DNA of 64,000 nucleotides from Moniliella sp. 'wahieum' (Eukaryota > Basidiomycota > Moniliellomycetes > Moniliellales > Moniliellaceae): positions 248,001 to 312,000 of the forward strand of contig RSEE01000034.1 in the NCBI GenBank assembly GCA_003971905.1. The letters are read 5' to 3'. This document shows, piece after piece, positions 10,502 through 21,975 of this stretch. The notes beneath the pieces are model-generated. The model was not told the DNA's origin. It ran no database searches and saw only the letters and a program-made list of their open reading frames with translations. Position 1 is the first letter of the stretch, and each line of letters starts with the position of its first letter. Both the position numbers and the translations under genes were made by a program.

Positions 10502-12108
10502 ATGTACCGTTCATCGCTACCTTTCAACAAATCCCAGAATGTCCAACCGGCCATGGGAGCTAGTCTGCCCTCCGCCTGTCCTGCCGTCGCTACAGCAAGC
10601 CCCTCATTGACATCTGCATCGACATCGACATCAACATCGACATCGTCGTCGACACCCCGTTCTCCCGACCTCGATGCTTGCCTCCGCAACCACCGCTGGC
10701 TCATCCGCACCTGGTTCAGCGCCTCCCCCAGGCCCCCCACACCCCAGCAACCCATTTGCACTCCCAGTGAGGCCCTGGCCAAGCTGCAAAGCATAGAAGC
10801 GCAGTTGCATGCGGAATGCGTCACCCTCCAGACCAAGCTGACCAGCTTGACTGCCAACCCGTCCGAGGCTAGGCAGGGTGAGAAGGCGCGCACGGAGATG
10901 CAATTGCCGAGAAGCAGCGCCAATTGCTCCAGTTCAAACAGACTTGCATCGGAACATCCACCTCTTTCTTCAGACCACTGGGAAGCAACAGTACGAAGGT
11001 GCCTTGACCAGCCAGGCTCCTACTTTTGCTCCTACTCTTACTCATACCACTACTACCGCTTCCACTTCCAATACCATTACCCTTCCAATGCCATTACCAA
11101 TATTAACGCTTGGTCCCCTGCCCCTGCTCTCGCGTCTTTCCCTACATTCTCTAACCGGCTCCTACCTTGGCTTCCGCCCTTCGTGCGCCGGCAATAACCA
11201 TTTCCCTCCCACCTTAACCGCACCCTCTCCTTTCCCGGCTCTCTTCCTCCCTTCTTCCAGCCCACCTCCGTTGCCCACCACATGGGCCGGGTCACCGCTA
11301 GGGACGCCCGTACGAACGGGTACCCCTCTCACCGAGGAGAAGGGATCCAATGTGGCCGTATCCCAACCTGCCTCCGCCACCTACGGTATCGCTCCGGCCC
11401 GGTCGGGAAGTACAGTAACCACTTCCTCATCTTTCCTCTCCCCTGTCGCGACCCCTAGCACAGTGCAATTCACCGCTCCCCACCAAGGTTTTTTGGGTAG
11501 TGACGCGGCGCTTGCCTCCCCAGCTACGTTGCAGCTGCCCGCCGTCTTGCCCAAGGGCGCTTTGGGAACATGGACCACAGGGCCGGCCAAAGCAGACAAA
11601 GATCTAACAGCTGAAGAGCGGGAGAAGCTGCTCGATTTGCCCCCGGAGGGCCAGGCCGGTTCAAGTGCAAGTATGGTCCCGCTGCACGAAGAGCGCGTAG
11701 AGAGGCCAAGGGCAACGTCCGTATCAATTTCCGGACCGTCTGAGCGGTCTGGGCGGTCGGTGCAGTCGGGGCAGTCGCCTATGCGTACTAGTATGCAGAG
11801 CCGCTTGGACACCCAGCGCCGGTTTCAGGCTTTGGTGGGCGATTGGTACCGGCGGGGCCAATCTTCGAGGACCAAGCGCAGGAGTTGTTGCTCGCGGTGG
11901 CAGAAGAGTTGTTGATTTACGACGCGCATGGCGTGTCAGTTGGCCAAGCATCGTGGTTCCGATCGGTTAGGGTCCGCGACGTACAGCTTCACTCGAACGC
12001 AATTGGAACATGCACGTGCCATTCCATGACAACACCGGTCCGGTTGCCCCCCGGCCTACTAGGGGCCGAGGCTCAGCACCAGGTGGGACCAACAAGAAAA
12101 AAGTATAA
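10502..12108 (+). CDS. TAF12: TAF12 (TFIID/SAGA histone-fold subunit)
   Basis: The C-terminal region carries a recognisable TAF12 histone fold (H2B-like partner of TAF4/Ada1). After RRFQALVGDWY near 11830 come EDQAQELLLAVAEELL, QLAKHRGSDRL, VRDVQLH and LERNWNMHVPF, followed by a basic tail ending GGTNKKKV at TAA 12106-12108. The signature is read across three frames between 11830 and 12010, so single-base indels are present. The N-terminal two thirds are long, Ser/Thr/Pro-rich and poorly conserved. They include a short coiled coil (LAKLQSIEAQLHAECVTLQT) near 10770-10850 and a TAEEREKLLDLPPE segment near 11610. Long disordered N-termini are normal in fungal TAF12. The start MYRSSLPFNKSQ at 10502 is a choice, not proven. 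In the cell it would act in promoter recognition and histone acetylation complexes. Confidence 0.75.
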
Positions 12109-12400
12109 TTGAATCGCGAAACTAAGGTAGTATACTACTACTACGGAAGGGTGGTGTCCTTTTGGCATCAATACACTTTTCAGTCAATACACTTTTCAGT
12201 TTTCTTCCAAGTTGTTGGGGGTTCGCTCTGCATAACGTCAGATCAGTCGGATCCTGTACATGCTGGGATATAGATATGACTGGGGGGATAGAGGCGCGAG
12301 AATCAGAAGGGATATGGTGCATGGTCCTGGGGCCCTCAAAAGGCAACGTCGAATACAGAAATCGGTTGCAAAAGCCGCGGTTGGGAAGCGATAAAAATAT

Positions 12401-12471
12401 GCCTCCTAGCCGAATCGAACGACTAATCTTCGCATTACGAGTGCGACGCCTTACCATTGAGCCAAAGAGGC
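12401..12471 (-). tRNA. tRNA-Thr (anticodon CGT), no intron
   Basis: Reverse complement folds fully: acceptor GCCTCTT/AGGAGGC, anticodon stem TCGCA/TGCGA with loop CTCGTAA (anticodon CGT, reads ACG), T-arm AGTCG-TTCGATT-CGGCT. The loop has the usual U33 and A37. A TTTTT Pol III terminator follows immediately (complement of AAAAA at 12393-12397). Confidence 0.93.
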
Positions 12472-12559
12472 GTATGCCGTTTCTGCATCTACAGTGGCAC
12501 CATAATAGGTCTCATGTGAGGATTAGACAAGCCTCGTACTTCAAACTAACCTTGAGAAC

Positions 12560-12766
12560 TCTGAGTGAGGTGTTTAGAATTGATGAGGCCTGGAGTCCGG
12601 ATGGTCCTCGAGGGTAATGCAATCGCACTGGTGGTGGTGGTCTAAGCCAACCAGAAATGCCTACAGAGGAACAACAAGCAGCAAGTCGCCACCGGGGGCT
12701 AAGCTGCGGAACCAAAAGGAAAAACAGAAGGGAGAAACAACCGAACTCCCAGGCCTGAGGCCTGAG
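12560..12766 (+). repeat. copia-derived fragment, left part (interrupted)
   Basis: Matches the piece inside copia pol at about 16625-16805 and the reverse complement of 7130-7335. It stops abruptly at CTGAG (12762-12766), where a complete LTR is inserted. The continuation of the same repeat resumes at 13622. Confidence 0.8.
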
Positions 12767-13621
12767 TGTCACGGGCTGCGGCGGACACGAGATGGTCCGA
12801 CCGAAGCTAAGGCCCGCTTGCTCCGCACATGCCCAGTAGAGCGTGCTCCGCAAACCAACCGAGTGTGATGATGGTTGGCTAAATTAAGTATCGTGGCCGA
12901 AGGGCCATGCTCAGCGCGACAACAGTCGCCTCCCGCCCAAGTCCACGTCGGCCGGCCTAAATAAGGCCACCGAGCTTCCAATGCCGTGGCGACGTCTGCC
13001 GCCTCGTCCCCGTTTCCTTTTCCTTTCTCGGTCGCGCCTGCGGCGACCAACCCCGCTTTTGACATGTCTTCCTTTCTACACCCCCTCTTGTATCCGTTTC
13101 CCTTTTGATCCTGCCTGTACCCCTGGTTGATGGGGATCTTTTCCCCCACCTTCCATTCTCGTCCTTCTCGTCCTTTCTCGTGTCAACCCCTCGTCTACCT
13201 CCGGCCTATCCTGTCCGACTCCTGCCCGTTTCCAGCCAATTCATCCAGTACAGGCAGCTCCTCTTGTTAGCGTCCGACTTCTCCTCCGACCTCGTCTTCC
13301 AGCCCTTCGTCAGCCCAATCGCGCGAGCCCTCCTTTGGTCGCGGCGATTCCCAGTCTCAGTTAAGGCAGTGTTTGTCCGCCGCTGCCTCCTCCCGTCCCT
13401 AAGTCCCGGAGGCTTCAGACACGTTACTACGGCCCAAGCCGGTGCAGACGCAGCCTTGCCACACGTGCAGCCGCCCCACCAAAGGCCTCTCCTCGTCCCT
13501 AGCTCCGCTCAGACGCACCAACCAGCCTAAGCCCGAAACTACTGTGAGTCGACCTACCGTCGCCTAAGGGATTGTACCCCAAACCCCAGGGCAGGCCCCC
13601 TGGCGGTGCCCGCCCGTGACA
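12767..13621 (+). mobile_element. solo LTR (gypsy-like) with 5-bp target-site duplication
   Basis: An 855-bp unit bounded by perfect 10-bp inverted ends, TGTCACGGGC at 12767 and GCCCGTGACA ending at 13621. It is flanked by the direct repeat CTGAG (12762-12766 and 13622-13626). It splits an older copia fragment whose uninterrupted sequence is seen at about 16805-16830. A TATA-like CTAAATAAGG (about 12957) followed by a CT-rich leader suggests plus orientation. Its last ~220 bp are related to the minus-strand LTR fragment at 17520-17770. No internal coding region remains, so this is a recombined solo LTR. Confidence 0.85.
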
Positions 13622-13690
13622 CTGAGGAGGAACTGAAGGGACATTGGCCAAAGCACGAGCCTCTCGATGGCTCAACATGAACATGCATGA
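13622..13690 (+). repeat. copia-derived fragment, right part
   Basis: Continues the repeat interrupted at 12766. CTGAGGAGGAACTGAAGGGA and the following CATTGGCCAAAGCACGAGCC match the copia copy at about 16808-16845. Confidence 0.8.
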
Positions 13691-14343
13691 ACTGTCTGTC
13701 CGTTTACCTTTTTCTTCGCACCGGTCACTAGGTCACTACATATTGCCTAGTTGCATGGCAATATTTGCTTCGCGCAAGTGACTCTGCCCGGCAGGCGTCT
13801 CAGCGGCCTCACGTCGCAGGGCAGCACAGCATGCTCTCCAGCCTCCAGCACCATGCTTCTGTTTTTGGGGTGATGCATGATGATCGATTAAACAGCGGCC
13901 CCAGGCCTCAATTTGAGATGTACAGTCAATTCACGCTCCGCAAATCTCAGCTCGATCGACACCTGGGAGAATCCGACCCCTGGTGGGGAAGCGACCACAC
14001 AGCTGCATCCCTTTTACGCGAACTGCATGCTCCCGCCCACCACCTTTCCCGCCATCTTCATCTTTCTCTTGAGCCAGTACTGCCACTCTACAATACCTCC
14101 CTCCCGGTCAGGGCGCCCCAGTAACCAGCACGCCGCTCGCCGCCGGGACCACGACGTATCAACCCTGAGCCGGAGCCCGTGGTGGAGATTGCTTTCGAAG
14201 GTGACGAACCGTCCCCTGAAGAACCACCTGGTGGCACCATTGGGCTCAACAGCGATTCTGACGGCGACTCCGGCGTCGGAGAGGGAAATGAGTAGTACGA
14301 ACCGAGAGTTACGTTGTAGTGCCTCCTCCCTCCCTCGTTCCCG
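13691..14343. other. intergenic, probable decayed element, nothing assignable
   Basis: Contains an acidic reading frame (EPVVEIAFEGDEPSPEE... near 14165-14290) ending in a stop. It resembles retroelement tail sequence in composition, but no domain is recognisable. Confidence 0.35.
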
Positions 14344-14925
14344 TGTTGGTTCGTGAAATGATTATGCGGGGTCAATTGAACCAGCAGACGACGACAATGA
14401 ACAACGAAGAAGTTGCGCTGGATCTTGACGCCGTCACCTTGTTCCCCCGCACAATGGACGCTGACGAAGAGAGCCCCGTTAATCAGGACGAATTTGCTGA
14501 CATTCGCCCTCTTATCTGGCCCTTTCGCCGGAGGATGGGATCCACATTTCATCGATCCCCTCGTTACAAGGGCAACATGCATCGCTCAGCGAGGAGGGCC
14601 TATGGAAGATCAAGACTCTTCGGGTGCTCTTTTTGTCAAGCAATGCGAAGCAGGAATCGTTGGCCAGGGGCTTTACCATGTCCAAACCACGCCAGCACGT
14701 CGAACGCTTGCTGGTGCACAAAAAGGTCAGGACCATCAGCTCTCGCCGCACACCCCAGGATTACTTTTACGCAAAGTAGGGAAAAAGAAGAGAAGATAAC
14801 GCGAGCAAAAGAACCTTGCAACTCAGACCACTAAGTCAGTTGGCCCACAAAGCAGGATGAACCAAACTAGTGCGGAACCAAACTGTTGAGTCTCAAGTCC
14901 AGATGACGTGGTCCGATATTCAACA
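14344..14925 (-). repeat. 3' LTR of the copia element
   Basis: In minus orientation the LTR runs TGTTGAATATCGG... to ...AACCAACA (582 bp), with TGTTG/CAACA inverted ends. It lies directly after the polypurine GATGAGGAGGAG and the polyprotein stop (14920-14922). Matching 5' LTR is not found in this window. Confidence 0.72.
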
Positions 14926-17215
14926 CTCCTCCTCATCAAGCTTGGGCAGAACGGTTAAGTCAAGCATGCCCAGCTTGATGTTGTGCTCAACGAACCGAGG
15001 ACGCGGGAGAGCCTTCGTGAACCCGTCGGCCAGCATCTCTTGCGTGGGAGCATACACAAACTTGAGCTTACCAGACCGATGCACCTCGTGCAGACGTTGG
15101 AGCTCAACGTCGAAATGTTCGGTCCGAGCATGGGCCGAGTGGTCTTGGATGTACGCCAGTATCGCTTGGTTTTGTCGCAGTGAATGACAATCGCGCCCTC
15201 CTGAATCCCAAGATCCTTATTGACCAGGTGTTTCAACCACGTGCCCTCCTTCATTGCGACAAATACAGAATGCAACTCGGCTTCCTGGCTGCTGAGAGCA
15301 ACCTTGGTTTGCTTCTTCGTGTACCATGCCAACGGTCCCCCGGCCAGAGTAAACACACCGCCACTCAGGCCCCGACGATCCCAGTTCTCTGAAAAGTCAG
15401 CGTCGCACCATCCTTGCAGCCCTCCAGCAGCGGCATCTCGCTTGTAGACAATCCCAGTGTTAGCGGTATGTCCAACACAGGAAATGAGGTTCTTGAGCAA
15501 AGTCCGAGCGATGGAGTTGGGCTTCTGCTGGAAACGAGTAACAACGTGAAGGGCATAGCAAAGAATGGGACGCGTACCAATTGCTTGATAAAGAACCGAA
15601 CCGACAGCAGCGCGATAGTTGATGGAGAACCCTTTTACCTTTTTTGCTCCTCCTGATCCTCCTGTCCTCCTGATCCTCCTGCTCCTCCTGATACTCCTGT
15701 TCCCTCTGCTCCTCCTTGACCGCCGCCGACGCTTCGTTCAGTTCGTTCTTGGGCATGGGTAGCGCGCGTGGCTTTGCGCCTTCCAATCCGACGCGAGCCG
15801 GAAGCATCCTTGAAGCCCCAGCCTGATCTAGTGAAAGAATGCCCTTGGCGCGGCCATACTGCCCCCTAAAACCCAGAGCCGATCGCACAGGGCCAAGTGA
15901 GTTGATTACGACCTTGGATTGAAGCTTGGCCAGAACCGCGGCGGACCAGGACTCCGAAGGACTGCTAATGAGGATATCGTCCACCCAAGTGATCAAGCAC
16001 ATGCACCGAGTACCGTCACGCAACTGTGGTAGAGGCAGGGGTCACTGGGCATCGTCACAAAACCAATAGAAAGGAGGGCATCATGGAGCATCTCGTACCA
16101 GGCGCGGGCTGTTTCCTTTGTCCCGTATAAACTTCTTGACCAAACGCAACACCTTCCCTGGGGGCACATCTGTTACCCCTTCGGGAACCGCAATGTACAA
16201 CCCCTCCTTCAGTGTGCTTTGAGTAAACGCACTCACCGCATCCCAATGGAGAAGGACCGCCCCTGTGAGCACCGCTTGCGCGCACGAGCCCGCCAAGTTG
16301 TCAAAACCTGGCAACCGGAGCGTACGTGTCAAAGTAGTCCACCCCTTCGACCTGATGGAAACCGCGGACCACCAGTCGAGCCTTGAAGCGAGTCACTTTT
16401 GTCCCGCGGCGTCGCGCTTGACCTTAAAAACCCACTTTGTGCTTAGAGCACGCCGCCCCGTGGGCAGCGCCTGAGGAGTCCACGTCCCATTCTTGGCTAA
16501 CGTTTCCAGCTCTTGAGCCACTGCTTCGCTCCAGCGAGGCCACAGCGGCGACCGCATCGCTTGCTTGAATGTCTTCGGTTCGTCCAGATCATCGTCAACC
16601 GTCAGGGCATGGAGCGCCCTGGAATGGGTTGATGAGACCTGGAGGCCAGATGGTCCTCGAGGGTGATGCAATCGCACTAGTGGTGGTGGTGGTCTAAGCC
16701 AACCAGTAACGCCTACTGAGGAACATCAAGCACCGAGTCGCCACCAGGGGCTAAGCTGCGGAACAAGGAAAAACAGGAGAGAGAAAAAGCAACGGAACTC
16801 CTAGGCCTGAGGAGGAGCTGAAGGGACATTGGCCAAAGCAAGAGCCACCTGGCTCAACATGGGTGCTCCATCCGCAGTCGTGGTCAACGTCGCCTTGCCC
16901 GGTTCATAAAGTTGGGCGAGCGACGCGTCCGCCCAGAGCGACGCAGAACGACGTCGCCCGTTGCAGGTTCCAGAGGCGCATTCCCATGAACCAGCTCTGC
17001 GGGCCTCCCCCAGTAGGGGCAACTGGTGGTGGCGACTGGCCACAACCCGTTCCCAGCAAAGCCTCAACATCTGTGACTCACTCGAATCCGCCGAGTCGTA
17101 TTCCTCCATCGTGCCATCCGGCATACTCACATCCGAGTGCTCTGCCGCGCCATCGTTGCCATCACCATCTGTGTGTGGTACGGGGGCAGGAGTAACCCAT
17201 GTCACACGCCACATC
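14920..17215 (-). mobile_element. Ty1/copia pol remnant, 5'-truncated
   Basis: Minus-strand pseudogene of a copia polyprotein. Order is: an acidic linker (17215-16805); the conserved start of RVT_2 (EPKTFKQAMRSPLWPRW... and [13 protein letters not shown] at about 16400-16600); [27 protein letters not shown] near 16330-16390 (split across a frame change); the YVDD-box equivalent WVDDILI near 15970; and the RNase H-like C-terminus (GYCDADF-equivalent GWCDADFSENWD, SSQEAELHSV, LADGFTKALPRPRF) ending DLTVLPKLDEEEC at 14922. Gag, protease and integrase are absent; the element is cut at about 17215 beside TGTCAC repeats. Multiple frameshifts and a GA-rich expansion (about 15650-15720) show it is dead. 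Confidence 0.88.
15650..15720 (-). repeat. (AGGAGGATC)-like microsatellite inside copia pol
   Basis: Imperfect repeats of CCTCCTGAT/CCTCCTGCT (plus strand), encoding an acidic Glu/Gln run in the element's frame. They lie between the YVDD region and the RNase H region, a place where a functional element would not tolerate expansion. Confidence 0.7.
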
Positions 17216-17290
17216 CCATGTCACAGCCCCTATCACAGCGCGTGTCACAGCTATGTCACAGCCCATGTCACATGTGATCGCACGTGTCAC
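17199..17290 (+). repeat. cluster of TGTCAC direct repeats
   Basis: Seven or so copies of TGTCAC or TATCAC spaced 10-20 bp (CATGTCACACG, CATGTCACAGC, GTGTCACAGC, TATGTCACAGC, CATGTCACATG, GTGTCACG). It sits exactly where the copia element is truncated and the next remnant begins. Confidence 0.75.
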
Positions 17291-17770
17291 GTCGCACTCC
17301 TACTAAGTGGGTGCGTCCCCCCTCCCATCAAGCTCGAGATCCAGTCGAGGACGATATTTAATGCCTCCTCTCTCATCCCCCACAGCGGAGGCATACCAGG
17401 AAACTCCTTTCACACCGCTTCTATCAGCTCTCCCATAAAATCCCCCTCCTTTGGGCTGGTGACGTGACCCATATTCCCGATCATGTCCCTCGGGCAACAA
17501 AATAACCTATGGCACAACTTGTCATGGGCGGGCCCCGCCAGGGGGTTCCTGTGACCAAACAGGTATCGGGGGTACAATCTCTTAGGAGACAATCGGACGA
17601 CTGACGGTAGTTTCGGACTTGGATCGGGTGGTGGATTCGAGGGGATCAAGGCATGCGGAGAGGCCGTCGGGCGTGAAGCAGACGCGGCTGTAGGTGTGGC
17701 AAGTCTGCGTAGGCACCGGCTTGGTGGGCTGTAGTAACGTGTCTGAAGCCTCCGATGATTACGAACGGTA
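17291..17770 (-). mobile_element. gypsy-type LTR fragment plus leader/gag start
   Basis: In minus orientation, 17770-17520 matches the 3' ~220 bp of the solo LTR at 13400-13621, including GGAGGCTTCAGACACGTTAC and the terminal GCCCATGACA. After the LTR end comes a leader. Then a gag-like frame is readable if one-base shifts are allowed (ELIEAV, then FPGMPPLWGMREEALNIVLD) down to about 17295. Both ends are truncated: by the plus-strand gypsy remnant at about 17780 and the TGTCAC cluster at 17290. Confidence 0.65.
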
Positions 17771-17779
17771 GAGGCAGGG

Positions 17780-20121
17780 GAGGACAAACCCTGCCGAATT
17801 ACGTCAGGCGTATTTCTATGTCAACGCGTCGATGCAGGCCCAGGAGCTTGATGACTTAATCGAGTGGATGACCCGAGCGGAGTTGTATTTGTTGTCCCAA
17901 GACATCGTCGAGAGCCGCAACCATTCCCGTAACTCGCCATGGCTAACTCCCAGGTTCCAGCCGCGCGCGCGTAACACCAACAACTATAATCACTACGGGC
18001 CGACAACCTAGGCGGGGCGGAGGTCCGTCCCGTGGGCCAAGTTTCAGCTCAGTATTGAACAGTACGCCCGTCGCCGCGAGGGTGGTCTCTGCATACGCAT
18101 GCGCTGCGGGCAAGGGGGGTCATTGGCGTAGCGAGTGTCCTTTGGGCCAGAATGGTCATCGCCCCGGGCAGTGTGGCCGTCGATTTCGGCACCAAGGGGG
18201 GTCAGTCGCCCAGCCAAGGGGATCGGGCCTGGAGAGCGGCGAGGCCAGCTCGACGTCGAGCGCGCCGCAGCAGGCGCGTGATTAGGGGCAAGGGCTCCGC
18301 CGTATTGGATGCGTGCCACGGCCATCTATTCCGTCGTGACGGCCGTCTAGCACCGCACCCACACGTTTCCAGAGGGTTATGCGCAAATACGGGTACGTCA
18401 TGACTCCCCTCTCTGTCCCCCTCCAGGGGCGGCGACGGGATGGGCAAAGGAGCTAATCAGGTCAGGTTACTCGCTCTTGCCTTTTGCCTTTTAACCTGGG
18501 CGGTCGAACGTTCAGCCACCAGTTTTCTGATTACATCAATTCCGCGCTATGCAACGGTCTTGGTTACCGACCTTCTGTACGCCAATGAGGTGTCGGTCTC
18601 CTTTGCTCGAGGAGTTCAGCCGAGCGTAGCTTCTAAGGGGGCTGGCCCCCAATCGAGGGTTGTGGTATCATGGACATACGTCTAGTCTCGGCACCCCGTT
18701 TCAAATACGGGCTTCAAATCTCATCGGCAGAGGCATGTGTGTGGATCGACGATCAGTGCGAGGTGGTTGTCCGAGTCTGAAGCACTGCGGTATCCCTTGC
18801 CCCACGATGTCAAGCCCCAGGCAGGGCACCATGGAGGAGAGCACACGTACGATCAGCTGACGCGGTGGTACGATTGGCCCGGCATGACCTTCGATACGCC
18901 TCGCTACATGGGGACGTACTCGTCGTGTCAAACTGCCAAGAGCCATCATCATCGTTCCTATGGTCTAACATCCGTTTGAAGTACCAGCTCGGCCTTGGTC
19001 CACTTTCAGCATGGATCATTTCGGTCCCTTGCCAGAGGGAGGGCTTGTTGAAAGCAAGGGCGAGACGCTGAACATGGTCGTGGTGGATTGGCTGTCCATT
19101 ATGGTGGTGCTCATTTCGTGCAGCTCGAGCGCCGCGGCAGGTCGCTTTGTCGAGCGGCTGACGCAGAAGGTGTTCCAAGTGTGGATTGACCACCGAGATA
19201 GTGAGCGGCAGAGGGCCCTTATGCACTTCCTCCTGGGTGGGTGGCTTTTACTACACAACAAGCATGGCATCGGCCAAACATGGCCACTACCTAGCATCCC
19301 TAGTACGATGTGCAGTCGGAGAGGTTTTTGTCGACTTCTTGGTTCAGACTCGTCTGTACCATTTCGTTAACCATATGCAATCCGATTATTGGGTCGAATA
19401 CCTGCCCTCTACTGCCTTTGGGCTCAACACTGCTCTCTTCGCCTCAACAGGATTGTCTCCGTTCTACATCATTCATGGGCTCCAGCCGCGCAAACCAGGT
19501 GACCCAGTCGCTGCCGCCCGCCCGGGTGAGCCAAACGAGGAGCATCAAGTGGCTTGTGCCATGCAACTGAGGCGTTCAATGCCAAGAAGCTGCGCTCAAA
19601 CGCGCTCCCCAAACCTGAGCCTAAGTGGAAGTCGAAGTTGAAGGTTATCTTGCGCCGCGAGCGGGTGGAGGTGCCCGGCGAACGAGTCCTTCTTCCGCCA
19701 TGTACCAACAGGAGCATGATCACAGAGGGCCCGGGTGCAGCGGAAGCGTACCGCCATGTTCGATGCCGACCTTGACGCGACCCTCGATCGGTTTGAACAA
19801 CATCTCCAACAATTTGGAGTCAAAGAGTGGGACGACAACGCCTCCTTCTCCTCCGAATCTTCAGACGAAGAGTGGGACGGGGAGGCGAGTGACTAGTGAA
19901 GAATACTCTGAGCCCGATGAGTCCTTCGTGCAGAACCTGATCAGGAAGGAGACCGATAAACTCACCGTCAGTAGAAAATAGTAGCTCGTCTCCACCCCTA
20001 TCACCATACTTTGACGTGCTGTCGTCCGCAACGCATCCATCGTGAAAAAGGACGCGCCCATTAATATGTCTTTGGGGTATACCAACCCGTTCTCCCTCAC
20101 TTCTTCTCCAATGCCATCCGG
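17780..20121 (+). mobile_element. Ty3/gypsy remnant: gag zinc knuckle and integrase, RT deleted
   Basis: Plus-strand debris. A gag C-terminus with a damaged CCHC knuckle lies at about 18085-18140 (RCGQG then GGHWRSECP in the next frame). After a stretch with only faint RT-like text (18480-18640), the integrase begins. Its HHCC zinc-binding region is at about 18800-18960 (GHHGGEHTYDQLTRWYDWPG, then SCQTAK). The catalytic core starts at MDHFGPLPEG (19011) and VVVDWLSIMVVLI, and the characteristic C-terminal ALNTALFASTGLSPFYIIHG is near 19420-19480. An acidic tail (DDNASFSSESSDEEWDGEASD) ends at 19896. Protease, RT and RNase H are mostly gone, with many frame breaks. Confidence 0.82.
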
Positions 20122-21046
20122 TGTCACAAAATTATTACGGGGCGCTCCGGTTATCTCCGGACGCTGAGCCCCGCATGTCGTAGAGACATCTCAGCCCAAC
20201 ACACGTCAGTCCGATTAGACTAGCGAGAGAGAGTCAGTCGACACCTTATCCTTGCTGCGGATATCATCCGCGGCCCGCCATGGTCGCATGAGCTTATCGG
20301 TACGATGCTTTGTGCCCATTGGGTCCAGTCTTGTCAGAACCCTTCCTGCTGCGCCCGACTACGCACCTTCAGCATCTTGGAAAGCAAGGGCTGTGCATTA
20401 GTCTTTACCTCTCTGGGAAGTGCTCCACATTTTGTCTATACTTGTCATGAGGCACTTGAGGCCTGGTTCCTTCTCTGCTGTATACTAGCAGCCATGTCTA
20501 ATAAGGCCTAAGGCTTACTAGCTGTGGTCCTTGTCGACCATCCTGTCTCCTACCTTTCGTCTCCACGACTACCAGTTCCTCTCTCTCCCGTCCGCCTTCT
20601 ACTACCCTTCGCTTTTACGAATTTACGACTTACGTCGATCACTTTGCAAGCCGCGGTTACTTTCAGTAGCGCTTTCTCTTCTTTAGGACTCTGTCTGTTC
20701 CCGCCTACTACAGCATACCGACTGTGGTAACGCTGCGAGGAACAGAGGATCACTTCGGAGCTCCTGGACCCTTTCAGCTGGTCTAGCGACCTACGTACGC
20801 CGCGCCTACCTCGGAGGGTCTGAGAGCTGAGCTGCGGCCTTTGCACGCAGGCAGCCACCTAAACTAGAGGGTCTCTCCCTTGCCTCTACAACGCACGTTC
20901 AACCAGGATCTGAAGCTTGAAGCCGGCCTAACATACGTAACGCTAATGCCATGTCCAAGGGCTTTCACCCCTGAATTACCGGCGTCGGGCTTCATCTCGG
21001 GGCTCGCCCCAGGCCCCATGATGCATGACATGTAACACATGTGACA
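20122..21046 (+). repeat. possible gypsy 3' LTR
   Basis: Starts TGTCACAAAATTATTACGG at 20122, directly after the gypsy remnant. It contains CT-rich, TATA-poor LTR-like sequence and can be bounded by GTGACA at 21041-21046 or TGACA at 21026-21030. No second copy is in the window and no target duplication is visible, so limits are tentative. No other gene is seen here. Confidence 0.4.
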
Positions 21047-21975
21047 CCTCTCCCCCTCTTCCTTCTTCGTAGCTGCTCCATTGTCACAGCCGAGATGGAG
21101 CGAATGCATTATCGATTCCTGTTTTCTCTCTTTGGCATAATACCTCGAACTGTCCGCGCGTTTCTTTCTTCCCTTATCATTAACATTGCTCGTTTTATGT
21201 GGCTCCATATAAGACCCTGTCTACGACCCTCCATCTCCCCTTCTGGAGCCGGTCCCACTCCCCCCCCCCCCCCCCTCCGCGTGTTCCCCTTCGAAATCGC
21301 ATTACTCCAACCTTATCCCTTGTGCCCCGTTTTTGTGCGCCTCCAATAAGATTTTATCTGCGACCCTCGGCAGGGTACGGGGGGTGAGATAGCAGGGCAA
21401 TTCATCGGGCCAGGGGCTCACTCTTACTCCGCATCCGTCGCCATTCATCGATCATCGATCATCCCCCTCGTACATAGAAGTGACGTTTGCCCACCAGGCT
21501 CGTCCTAGACTCTCCACCGATGGGCCTGCAACTAGGCCACACTGCAAGCACGACTAACAGGCAGACTACTAATAAGGCGCGCGGGTGGCCGGCTATGTGG
21601 ACGGCGGCACGAACGCCTGCTACTATGCAGGCCGCACACCCTTCCTCCAGCCGGATGCTACGACCGCTGCAAGCTATACCAAAAACCCAGAAAAAGCCAA
21701 GGTGCACAGTCCGGATTCATGTCTGTACGATAGAACGAGAACAAAAACAAACAGTCAAGTGGATCGCATCTGGCAAGCCGAGCTTGCACACGGCAGACCC
21801 AACAGCCAACAGCTTGGGGTCAAGAAAAGCAAGAGGGAAGGAAATATAGGGGAAGCGGGAGGGAGAGGGAGAGAGGGGGGGGGGGCAATAAAGACTGGGT
21901 AAAAGGTGCAGGAGGGTATGGGGTCTGTCACGCAGCAGCGCACAGGCTCATGGCTCACGATTCACGGCTCATGGC
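21047..21975. other. intergenic, 3' side of the flippase gene
   Basis: No gene is supported. It contains a poly-C run at about 21260-21275, a purine-rich GGGAGAGGGAGAGAGGGGGG tract near 21860-21885, and tandem TCATGGCTCACG words at 21945-21980 just beyond the stop codon of the flippase gene. Confidence 0.5.
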
